DNA from: Caloramator proteoclasticus DSM 10124
GTDB taxonomy: Bacteria; Bacillota; Clostridia; Clostridiales; Caloramatoraceae
Reading direction: 5' to 3'
Assembly (NCBI RefSeq): GCF_900129265.1
Contig: NZ_FQVG01000003.1
Span: 1-64,000 of the forward strand
Length of the DNA: 64,000 nt
Within the stretch, counting starts at the first letter, position 1, and every line of letters begins with the position of its first letter. The notes beneath the pieces are model-generated. The model ran no database searches. It saw nothing but the letters and a program-made list of their open reading frames with translations, and was not told where the DNA came from. Below, piece after piece: positions 57,586 to 64,000 of this stretch. Position numbers and translations under genes: made by a program.

Positions 57586-57602
57586 AGCAAATATCATACC
57601 AA
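57586..57602 (-). promoter_or_regulatory. Sigma-54 promoter of the surface-enzyme gene
   Basis: TTGGTATGATATTTGCT on the minus strand keeps the invariant GG and GC of the -24/-12 elements with correct spacing and differs from consensus at two positions. It lies 34 bp before the start codon, the same distance as at the PTS operon. Confidence 0.75.
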
Positions 57603-57661
57603 AATTTATATAATTTAAAAATTATTGTTTTACAAGGAAAATAATATTGTTAATGAGTCTA

Positions 57662-57785
57662 TTGATACATTTATAATTTATCTTTTGATACAATTAGCTC
57701 TTAATTTTTAATTTTATAACTAAATAAATAGTGATTTTGTGTATTAATGTATATTTTTATAAATACTTTGATACACAAAATCACT
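57662..57785. promoter_or_regulatory. Repeated TTTGATACA motifs and inverted repeat; candidate activator sites
   Basis: TTGATACA occurs at 57662, TTTGATACA at 57684 and 57767. The last lies in an inverted repeat AGTGATTTTGTGTAT (57730) / ATACACAAAATCACT (57771). These positions are 60-185 bp upstream of the sigma-54 promoter and share the motif of the palindrome at 53469. The gap 57552-57892 otherwise holds only AT-rich DNA and the terminator at 57826. Confidence 0.55.
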
Positions 57786-57825
57786 TAGATTCCTATTAAT
57801 AAATTTTAGATTATTTAAAAAACTA

Positions 57826-57860
57826 AAAGCCCTATGACTTAAAATCTCATAGGGCTTTTT
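57826..57860 (-). terminator. Terminator of the alcohol dehydrogenase gene
   Basis: AAAGCCCTATGA / TCATAGGGCTTT, a 12-bp stem with T runs on both strands, 33 bp after the stop. Confidence 0.88.
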
Positions 57861-57892
57861 AATTTTATAATACTCTAACAGTCTTTTAATCT

Positions 57893-59095
57893 TTATAGTG
57901 AATCCTCATATATCCTTCTTATTGTCTCCCTTGTTGCTGGAATTGGTGCCATACTTAAAAGTAAATCTAAACTTGGAGTATTCATTGCAAGGTCTGTTAA
58001 CTTATCTAAGTCTTCCTCACCAAATCCCAAATCAGTTAACTTTTCAACAAGTCCCATTTGATTTAACCAATTTTCCATTGCTTCTGCTGCATATTCTGCC
58101 TCTCCTGGAACGCCCATCAAATCAGGTGCAATTGGCGATAATATGTCTGCTAAAACTTCTGAACAAGCTGGGTAAATATGCTTAATAACAGCAGGTAGAA
58201 GCATTCCAAGACCTAATCCGTGGGCAAGTTCTGGCTTTACAGCACTTAATGGATGCTCTAATGCGTGTGTAAAGTGTAATAGTCCATTATCAAAGGATAT
58301 TCCTGCAATCATTGAAGCATATAGTAAATAGTATCTTGCTGTTAAGTCTTCTGGGTGCATAAGTGCCTGTGGAAGATATTTTGATATAAGTCTAAATGTT
58401 TCTTTTGCAAGAAGTACAGAATATGGGTTAGTTGATTTTGTTGTTGCTGCTTCTATAATGTGGTTTATTGCATCAACAGAAACATAAAGTGTTTGGTTTC
58501 TTGGAAGCATTGTCATAAGTGCTGGATCATCTATTGAATAAAGAGGATATATGCAGTCATATGCAATTGCTGGCTTATATTCATTCTCTGGTATGCTAAC
58601 AACTGCAAATCTATCTGCCTCTGTTCCTGTACCGTGTGTTAAATTAATAGCAATTATAGGCACAGCTTTATTTGGTGTAAATTTGTATTCATAAAGCTCT
58701 TGACAGTTCTTGTCTGGATATTCTAATAATATAGCAACACTCTTTGCTGCATCTATTGGGCTTCCTCCACCAATACCAATTACAGCCTTTGCTCCAAGTT
58801 CTCTACCTAATTGTGTTGCCTCATCAACTTGATGGGTTGTTGGATTTGGAGTAACCTTGTTATATAGTGCATATTCTATTCCATATTCCTTAAATGCATC
58901 AACAACATACTTCCAAGCTCCTGTCTTTTCATATGCACCTTTTCCTGTAACTACTACAACCTTGTCAATTCCTCTCTCTTTTAGGTCTTTGCAGATGTCA
59001 AAAATCTTCTTTATTGCTCCAACCCCAAAGAATACTGTTGTTTTACATCTAATTTCCCTTACTTCATTAATGGGCATTTTTGTTTCCCACAACAC
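57893..59095 (-). CDS. Iron-containing alcohol dehydrogenase
   Basis: 400 residues from a GTG start with GGGGGG six bases upstream. It is a group III alcohol dehydrogenase, reducing an aldehyde with NAD(P)H. GGGSPIDAAKS binds the cofactor, and LTHGTGTEADRF and HFTHALEHPLSAVKPELAHGLG provide the metal ligands. Relatives include 1,3-propanediol and butanol dehydrogenases; the substrate is not resolved. A Rex-like operator lies between promoter and start, so it is probably co-regulated with adhE in redox balance. It is a single gene with a terminator. Confidence 0.92.
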   Translation of the reverse strand: MLWETKMPINEVREIRCKTTVFFGVGAIKKIFDICKDLKERGIDKVVVVTGKGAYEKTGAWKYVVDAFKEYGIEYALYNKVTPNPTTHQVDEATQLGRELGAKAVIGIGGGSPIDAAKSVAILLEYPDKNCQELYEYKFTPNKAVPIIAINLTHGTGTEADRFAVVSIPENEYKPAIAYDCIYPLYSIDDPALMTMLPRNQTLYVSVDAINHIIEAATTKSTNPYSVLLAKETFRLISKYLPQALMHPEDLTARYYLLYASMIAGISFDNGLLHFTHALEHPLSAVKPELAHGLGLGMLLPAVIKHIYPACSEVLADILSPIAPDLMGVPGEAEYAAEAMENWLNQMGLVEKLTDLGFGEEDLDKLTDLAMNTPSLDLLLSMAPIPATRETIRRIYEDSL

Positions 59096-59111
59096 GTGTA
59101 TCCCCCCTTTA

Positions 59112-59129
59112 TTGTTAATATTTTAACTA
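59112..59129 (-). promoter_or_regulatory. Rex-type operator of the alcohol dehydrogenase gene
   Basis: On the plus strand TTGTTAATATTTTAACTA, which matches the Rex consensus and is almost the same as adhE site 2 (18630). It lies just downstream of the predicted transcription start and upstream of the ribosome site. Confidence 0.65.
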
Positions 59130-59141
59130 TTTCTATATATT

Positions 59142-59170
59142 ATTATATCAAACAGGATATTACTTTTCAA
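59142..59170 (-). promoter_or_regulatory. Promoter of the alcohol dehydrogenase gene
   Basis: -35 TTGAAA (59165-59170) and -10 TATAAT (59142-59147), 17-bp spacer. Confidence 0.75.
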
Positions 59171-59236
59171 TATTTTTCTGAATATTTTGCTTTTATCTTT
59201 TATCCTGTACTATAAACCATTCATCTTTATATAAAA

Positions 59237-59263
59237 AAGAAGCAGTTTATATCCCTGCTTCTT
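59237..59263 (-). terminator. Terminator of the MFS gene, overlapping its stop
   Basis: AAGAAGCAG / CTGCTTCTT with a 9-nt loop that holds the stop codon TAA (59247-59249); a T run follows on the minus strand. Confidence 0.78.
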
Positions 59264-60497
59264 CAATGTTGTTTTTATAAATCCTATTTACCCTCATAGA
59301 CAGCAATACTGCAACTATGTATAAAATTAGACTCGCATAAAATGGGAATATAGGATTTAGATTGTACATATATCCCGAAACATAACCTGCTGGAATTGAG
59401 ATTAGGGCAATAAATGCACTGGCTGCTGAGAATATCTTTGCCCTCTCCCTCTCACCAATAACATTATTCCATATAGTTTCTCTAAATACTATTGTAATTA
59501 AGTTGCCTGCCGCCATAAATACAATGCTAATAAATAATAATAAGTATTCTCTCGGCCTAACAAGTATTAAAAGCAGTACTCCAATAGTGTTAAAGGCTAA
59601 ACCGTAAAATAAACTTTTCTTATCACCAATTATTCTTAGCTTATCCATAAACACAAAATAGACTATCAAATTTACTACTGCTGAAATTCCTGGAACCATT
59701 GATGTTAATGATTCCTTTATACCTATAACATCCTTTAAATAGACTGATTGAAAATACAAAAACGACATTTGAAGTTGTCCTATTAATAAAATAAAGAACA
59801 TAAGAAGAGTAACCTTGCTTTTATAAAAATACACTATCGCCTCTTTATAATCCCTTATTTTATCCTTAACAGAAAACTCGCTGTGTTCCTTCATCATCCT
59901 CTTACCTATTTCTGTTTCCTTAACATACTTATTTCTAATCAAAAACATTGTCGTCATACTAATACAGCCTAAACCATAAATTATCCTCATCGCATCCACA
60001 ACACCAATTTTTTCTACTAAAACACCAGCAAGAGGAGCAAAAATTCCTGATGCTAAATTTATTATCATAATAAGGCTAAAAAAGTATACCCTTTTATCCT
60101 CTGGCGTATCCTCAATGGATAGACAAGTCCAAGAAATATAGGATATTTTATTGAAGGAATTTAAAATTACAGCAAGCAGGAAATACCAATAGTTTTGGGA
60201 TATTGCCCAAACAAACATAGTCATACTCCAACAAACAAGATCAAAAACAAGTGTTGTTCTCTTTCTACCAAATCTATCTGTTATTGGGCCTGCTACAAAG
60301 GATGTAATTACTGCAAGTGCCGCTGCAAGAGAGTTTAAAAATCCCATCTGCACCTCTGTTACATTTAAATGTTTCATATAAAGTGGCTGATAGAAAAAAA
60401 TCATTCCTCCAAAAACAGCCCAAAGAGGCTCCATTATTATACTATAATAGGCATTGCCATCTAAACCTCCAAGTAGCCTTCGTCTTAAACTTTGCAC
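59247..60497 (-). CDS. Major facilitator superfamily transporter
   Basis: 416 residues with about 12 membrane helices. The MFS loop motif between helices 2 and 3 is GPITDRFGRKRTT. The start is GTG with AAGGAGG upstream. The substrate cannot be inferred; relatives are annotated sugar or drug transporters. It is 18 bp after the SRAP gene and probably co-transcribed, with a terminator overlapping its last codons. Confidence 0.87.
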   Translation of the reverse strand: MQSLRRRLLGGLDGNAYYSIIMEPLWAVFGGMIFFYQPLYMKHLNVTEVQMGFLNSLAAALAVITSFVAGPITDRFGRKRTTLVFDLVCWSMTMFVWAISQNYWYFLLAVILNSFNKISYISWTCLSIEDTPEDKRVYFFSLIMIINLASGIFAPLAGVLVEKIGVVDAMRIIYGLGCISMTTMFLIRNKYVKETEIGKRMMKEHSEFSVKDKIRDYKEAIVYFYKSKVTLLMFFILLIGQLQMSFLYFQSVYLKDVIGIKESLTSMVPGISAVVNLIVYFVFMDKLRIIGDKKSLFYGLAFNTIGVLLLILVRPREYLLLFISIVFMAAGNLITIVFRETIWNNVIGERERAKIFSAASAFIALISIPAGYVSGYMYNLNPIFPFYASLILYIVAVLLSMRVNRIYKNNIEEAGI

Positions 60498-60515
60498 CTC
60501 ATCCCCCTCCTTGAT

Positions 60516-61130
60516 CTATAAAAAACTAACATTCTCATACCTTACCCTATCTTCCCTTTTGATAACCAGCCTCCCATTCTCAAAGGGCTTTAATAGATCC
60601 ATTATACTTTTATCAAAGCCTTCATATAGGTATAATTCCTCATCCTTTTCATCTATTATAACAGGCATCCTATTATGAATTTCTCTCATATCATCATTTG
60701 GTTCGGTTGTTAGTATTGTTACACATCTTTTTATGCTTCCATCCTTGTCTTTAAAGTCCCTATAAATCCCTGCCAGTGAAAAAATATCTTCATCCTTTAA
60801 AGTTATTCTATATTTAATTTTTTTACCCTTTTCATTTTTCCACTCAAAAAATCCATTTACAGGCACTATGCACCTTCCTGATAAAAAGGCATTTTTAAAA
60901 AGAGGCTTATCTAATATAGTTTCACTTCTTGCGTTTATAACCCTTTTATTATCAAGCAAAAATCCCCACAAAAACACATCTGCCATTTTTTTATTCTCCT
61001 TTATTATAACAGGAAGATTGTCTCCTGGAAATCCTTCTCCTTTTTTATATTCAAACCTATTATATTCTTGAACCATATACCTCTTCAAAATATCCTGAAA
61101 ATCGCTCTCAAGAATAACTCTTCCACACAT
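60516..61130 (-). CDS. SOS response-associated peptidase, HMCES/YedK family
   Basis: 204 residues from MCGRVILES. The open frame begins 16 codons earlier, but those codons are repeat copy c plus the ribosome site. The family needs Met removal to expose Cys2, which here follows the chosen Met directly. Cys2 crosslinks to abasic sites in single-stranded DNA; NARSETI (Asn) and CIVPVNGFFEW (active-site Glu) are visible, and MPVI with a conserved His precedes the end. It shields abasic lesions from cleavage. It is upstream of, and probably co-transcribed with, the MFS gene. Confidence 0.92.
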   Translation of the reverse strand: MCGRVILESDFQDILKRYMVQEYNRFEYKKGEGFPGDNLPVIIKENKKMADVFLWGFLLDNKRVINARSETILDKPLFKNAFLSGRCIVPVNGFFEWKNEKGKKIKYRITLKDEDIFSLAGIYRDFKDKDGSIKRCVTILTTEPNDDMREIHNRMPVIIDEKDEELYLYEGFDKSIMDLLKPFENGRLVIKREDRVRYENVSFL

Positions 61131-61142
61131 ACTATCCCTCCT

Positions 61143-61170
61143 AAAAGTGCCACCCAGGTGAAATGTGACA
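61143..61170 (-). repeat. 27-bp interspersed repeat, copy c
   Basis: Reverse strand TGTCACATTTCACCTGGG followed by TGGCACTTTT, directly upstream of the TAGGAGGGA ribosome site of the SRAP gene, the same arrangement as copy a upstream of AlaX. Confidence 0.75.
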
Positions 61171-61536
61171 TTATTCATTTATTGTAACGAAGCTTTAGTA
61201 TACACAGATCATTATAATGCCTCAATTTCATTATAATATTATCATAATTAAAAAATGAAAAATATATATAATCAACTATTTACTTTCAATTTATTTTAAT
61301 TTAATATCAAAAGACTTTGTTTGCAACTTATAAATAAACTCACAAAGTAAAAACACAGCATAATTTGCTTTTATATGAATTTACAATAAAACATTTTTAT
61401 ACTATTTATTCTCAAATTTTCTATTTTAACTTCTAAAGTTTTTTCTACCTTGGTTACCCCTTTATATAAATAAAAAATTAAGCCGCTTAAGTAACTAAAT
61501 CACTTAAGTGGCCAATTATTGTACTAATTAAAGCTG
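61171..61536. other. AT-rich intergenic region between the fru-type PTS operon and the SRAP gene
   Basis: About 360 bp without a gene. It must hold the promoter of the SRAP-MFS unit and contains the terminator at 61482-61513. I see no further repeat, RNA gene or operator that I can support. Confidence 0.6.
61482..61513 (-). terminator. Terminator of the fructose-family PTS operon
   Basis: GCCGCTTAAGT / ACTTAAGTGGC, an 11-bp stem with one G-U pair; the minus strand continues TTAATTTTTTATT. It lies about 25 bp after the EIIB stop. Confidence 0.82.
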
Positions 61537-61860
61537 TTATTTATTTTTTAGTTGATTTACTGCCTCTTCTATTACAGCCTTTGCATTTTTTATTACCTTT
61601 TGAGCCTCAACTCTAAATATAGCCTTATCTTTAAACCTATTTTCTTCTTTAACTGCTACATCAGCTGCAAATATAACTAAATCTGCCTCATTTGCTTCTT
61701 TTTGAGATATTTTGTTTTCTATACCTATTGATCCTTGTGTTTCTACTTTGATACTATATCCTAAGCTTTTTGCGGCTCTTTCTAATGCTTCTGCAGCCAT
61801 ATAAGTATGTGCTATCCCTGTTGGACAAGCTGTCACTGCTACTATCTTCATTTGTCTCAC
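61537..61860 (-). CDS. PTS EIIB component, fructose family
   Basis: 107 residues. The phospho-Cys lies in VTACPTGIAHTYMAAEAL, the classic fructose-type EIIB signature. It transfers phosphate from the EIIA at 62958 to the sugar held by EIIC. It is 18 bp after the EIIC gene and last in the operon. The substrate may be fructose, mannose or another hexose; the sequence alone does not decide. Confidence 0.93.
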   Translation of the reverse strand: MRQMKIVAVTACPTGIAHTYMAAEALERAAKSLGYSIKVETQGSIGIENKISQKEANEADLVIFAADVAVKEENRFKDKAIFRVEAQKVIKNAKAVIEEAVNQLKNK

Positions 61861-61878
61861 CTCTCTATATTATAAAAC

Positions 61879-62904
61879 TTATTCCTCAACAACTTCAACA
61901 TTCTTCTTTAATGCATTTACCATAAGTGCTGTCACAATAACACCTACAATAACAGCCACTATAAACATCAATCTATTATCTACAACTGGAAGAACTATTG
62001 GTCCACCATGCGGAGCATGATCCCCAACTTTACCTATAGCAGCAATTGCTGCACCTACTGCTGAACCAGTCATTATGGAAGGAATTACTCTTAATGGATC
62101 TGCTGCTGCAAAAGGAATTGCTCCTTCTGTTATACCAATTAACCCCATAGCAATTGCACCTATACCTGCTTCTTGCTCAGCCTTAGTATATTTTTTCTTG
62201 TTTAACAATGTTGCAACTCCCATTCCAAGTGGTGGTATACATATAGCTACAGCTACTGGTCCCATTATTGTTACTACACCTTCACCAATCATAGCTGCTG
62301 CAAACATAAATGCTACTTTATTAACTGGTCCACCCATATCAAACGCAATCATTGCTCCCATTATAAGTGCTAATACAACTGCGTTTCCAGTACTCATTGA
62401 CTTTAACGTATTAGTTAAACTTGTCATTAAACTACTTATTGGAGAACCTATAACATAAATCATTAAGAAACCTACAATTAGTGAAGTAAGTAAAGGTATA
62501 ACAAATATTGGCATAATAGGTCTTAAGTTTTTATGAACTTTCCATCCTTTAATCCATCTTGCAGTATATCCCGCTATAAATCCTGCAACAATACCTCCTA
62601 AAAAGCCTGCTTTAAGATTGTTTGCAAGTACACCACCTACAAGTCCAGGAGCTATACCCGGTCTATCTGCAATACCAAATGCTATAAATCCTGCAAGTAC
62701 TGGAACCATCATACTAAAAGCTGCTACTCCTATATCCATCATACTTTTTAACATAGGATTTGTAACTACAGCACCCTCTCCTGCTTTAACACCGCTTAGT
62801 GCAATTGAAAATGCTATAAGCACACCACCAATAACTACTATTGGTATCATATAGGACACACCAGTCATCAAATACTCTCTGATTTTCTTTAATTCTTCTT
62901 TCAT
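61879..62904 (-). CDS. PTS EIIC component, fructose family
   Basis: 341 residues with about nine membrane segments. FDMGGPVNKVAF and GITEGAIPFAAADPLRVIPS are conserved in fructose-type EIIC proteins. It is encoded separately from EIIA and EIIB, unlike the fused FruA of Bacillus. Flanked by its partner genes in the order EIIA-EIIC-EIIB on the minus strand. Confidence 0.93.
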   Translation of the reverse strand: MKEELKKIREYLMTGVSYMIPIVVIGGVLIAFSIALSGVKAGEGAVVTNPMLKSMMDIGVAAFSMMVPVLAGFIAFGIADRPGIAPGLVGGVLANNLKAGFLGGIVAGFIAGYTARWIKGWKVHKNLRPIMPIFVIPLLTSLIVGFLMIYVIGSPISSLMTSLTNTLKSMSTGNAVVLALIMGAMIAFDMGGPVNKVAFMFAAAMIGEGVVTIMGPVAVAICIPPLGMGVATLLNKKKYTKAEQEAGIGAIAMGLIGITEGAIPFAAADPLRVIPSIMTGSAVGAAIAAIGKVGDHAPHGGPIVLPVVDNRLMFIVAVIVGVIVTALMVNALKKNVEVVEE

Positions 62905-62957
62905 TTTAAATCCCCCTCATTAATTTAATATTTATTAGAACTAATAAGTCCTTCTGT

Positions 62958-63398
62958 TTAAATTGAATTCAAAATATCCATAACTTCATCTTTTGTTTGG
63001 GATCTTCTGAGCTTGTCTACAAAAGTGTCATCCATTAACTTTCTTGAAATTCGTGATAAAATCTGTAGGTGTAAATCATTCGCATCTTTTTCAGGAACTC
63101 CTAACAAAAATACTAAATCAACCGGTTTACCATCTAATGATTCCCATTCAATTTGTTGATTAAGCTTTGCAAAAACCATCATTGATTCTTTGACAGAATC
63201 TGTTTTACCATGAGGTATTGCTATACCATTTCCAACTCCTGTTGTAAATAATTTTTCTCTGTCTAAAACAGTTTGTACATAATCATTAACAGATGTAATT
63301 TTGCCTTGAGCAAATGCTAACTCTGCTAATTCTTTAATTACCTCCTCCTTTCTATTTGATTTCAAATTCAATACTATTAAATTTTGATCAATCACCAT
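62958..63398 (-). CDS. PTS EIIA component, fructose/mannitol family
   Basis: 146 residues with the active His in GNGIAIPHGKTDSVK (about 63). It receives phosphate from HPr. It is 7 bp after the PRD-type regulator gene and 53 bp before EIIC, so the four genes form one operon. The related EIIA-like domain of the upstream regulator has a matching IGNGVAIPHANPE motif. Confidence 0.92.
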   Translation of the reverse strand: MVIDQNLIVLNLKSNRKEEVIKELAELAFAQGKITSVNDYVQTVLDREKLFTTGVGNGIAIPHGKTDSVKESMMVFAKLNQQIEWESLDGKPVDLVFLLGVPEKDANDLHLQILSRISRKLMDDTFVDKLRRSQTKDEVMDILNSI

Positions 63399-63405
63399 TT
63401 AAAAC

Positions 63406-64000
63406 TCACCCTATTATTTGTTTTACTTCTATGATTTCCTTTGAAGTTTTAATTTTTTTAATAAAACTTTTATCTTCTATAGCATTGTAAAGATTCTTAA
63501 ATAGAAATTTTCCTTCTTTTAAATCCTTTTGTGCTATGCTTATCATTAATATAACATCAACATATTCATTCCCCCATATTATGGGTTCTTTTAAGGTTAG
63601 CAACGATATTTTTGATTTTTTTACTAACTCAGGATTTGCATGTGGTATAGCTACACCATTTCCAATAGATGTATATGTCATTTTTTCTCTTTCTACTAAG
63701 TTTTTATAGTATTCTTTATCTACATAGTCTCTCTTTATAAGTTCATTTGATAAAAACTTTAACACTTCATTTTGTTTTTTAAAATTACAATTTAAAAATA
63801 TCAAATTTTCATCAATAATCCTCTCTACAAAAAACTTACTATCTTTTTTGTTTTTCATATAATTAATGTAATACTCTATTTTTTTTATATCAGCTTGAGT
63901 TAGAATTGGCTTTACTTGTAGCACTGGCTTTATACTATATATTGGTATAGTAGAAATTATAAAGTCAATTTCATCCAATTTAAGTTTTTCAAGCTCTAAA
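63406..64000 (-). CDS. PRD-type transcriptional regulator with EIIA-Fru domain, C-terminal part (runs off window)
   Basis: The minus-strand frame is open to the window edge, so only about 198 C-terminal residues are visible. They comprise the end of an EIIB-Gat-like segment (FIISTIPIY) and a complete EIIA fructose/mannitol-type domain with His in VAIPHANPEL. This is the layout of the MtlR/ManR/LicR family of activators, whose activity is set by PTS phosphorylation. It most likely controls the downstream fructose-family PTS genes. The DNA-binding and PRD parts lie outside the window. Confidence 0.85.
   Translation of the reverse strand, partial: LELEKLKLDEIDFIISTIPIYSIKPVLQVKPILTQADIKKIEYYINYMKNKKDSKFFVERIIDENLIFLNCNFKKQNEVLKFLSNELIKRDYVDKEYYKNLVEREKMTYTSIGNGVAIPHANPELVKKSKISLLTLKEPIIWGNEYVDVILMISIAQKDLKEGKFLFKNLYNAIEDKSFIKKIKTSKEIIEVKQIIG

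Overview
The window is low-GC, AT-rich DNA from an anaerobic, fermentative Firmicute. AGA/ATA-rich codon use, sigma-A and sigma-54 promoters, strong Shine-Dalgarno sites, LPKTG wall anchors, PTS sugar uptake, AdhE, hydroxylamine reductase (Hcp) and Rex-like operators all point to Clostridiaceae. A Caloramator-like saccharolytic clostridium is my best guess from gene content; this is inference.

Layout. 1-286 is the right end of an ISL3-family insertion sequence, sitting in the terminator of a giant wall-anchored amylopullulanase (309-5588). 5755-9071 is a four-gene operon of uncertain function (ADC-fold protein, short-chain dehydrogenase, alpha/beta hydrolase, membrane metallophosphoesterase). 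9511-14023 is carAB, with a leader holding a PyrR-type RNA site, a 20-codon leader ORF and an intrinsic terminator. 14192-17218 is a type I pullulanase with a C-terminal membrane anchor. 17555-21309 holds a TtcA-like thiolase and adhE with two Rex-like sites. 21419-25417 is the trehalose operon treP-treA-treR with two TreR-type operators. 25485-41628 carries mostly single genes: SWI/SNF helicase, NADH oxidase, a sigma-54 controlled permease/glutamine-amidotransferase pair with its regulator, an AlaX editing protein, hcp with a CRP/FNR-type box at -41.5, acylphosphatase, an HD-GYP protein and an LTA-synthase-like protein.

The most interesting region is 41943-57602. It encodes what looks like a complete pathway for scavenging peptidoglycan sugars: a cell-wall anchored protein fusing a GHL10 (DigH-like) glycosidase to a SpoIID lytic-transglycosylase domain, a Lac-family PTS (EIIB, EIIC, EIIA), a LevR-type sigma-54 activator, a BadF-type amino-sugar kinase, AnmK, a DUF871/MupG-type 6-phosphomuramidase, MurQ, NagA, NagB and an HPr. 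Two sigma-54 promoters, upstream of the surface enzyme and of the PTS genes, and a shared TTTGATACA motif suggest that one regulator controls uptake and extracellular digestion together. The products expected from SpoIID (1,6-anhydroMurNAc ends) fit the presence of AnmK.

57893-64000 holds an iron-dependent alcohol dehydrogenase with a Rex-like site, an MFS transporter, an HMCES/YedK (SRAP) protein, and a fructose-family PTS operon with a PRD regulator that runs off the window.

Three kinds of repeat run through the window: four copies of a ~283-bp foldback element (MITE-like), every one placed at an intrinsic terminator palindrome; three copies of a ~27-bp repeat containing CACCTGGGTGGCAC; and the single ISL3 end. 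No rRNA, tRNA or CRISPR array was seen.
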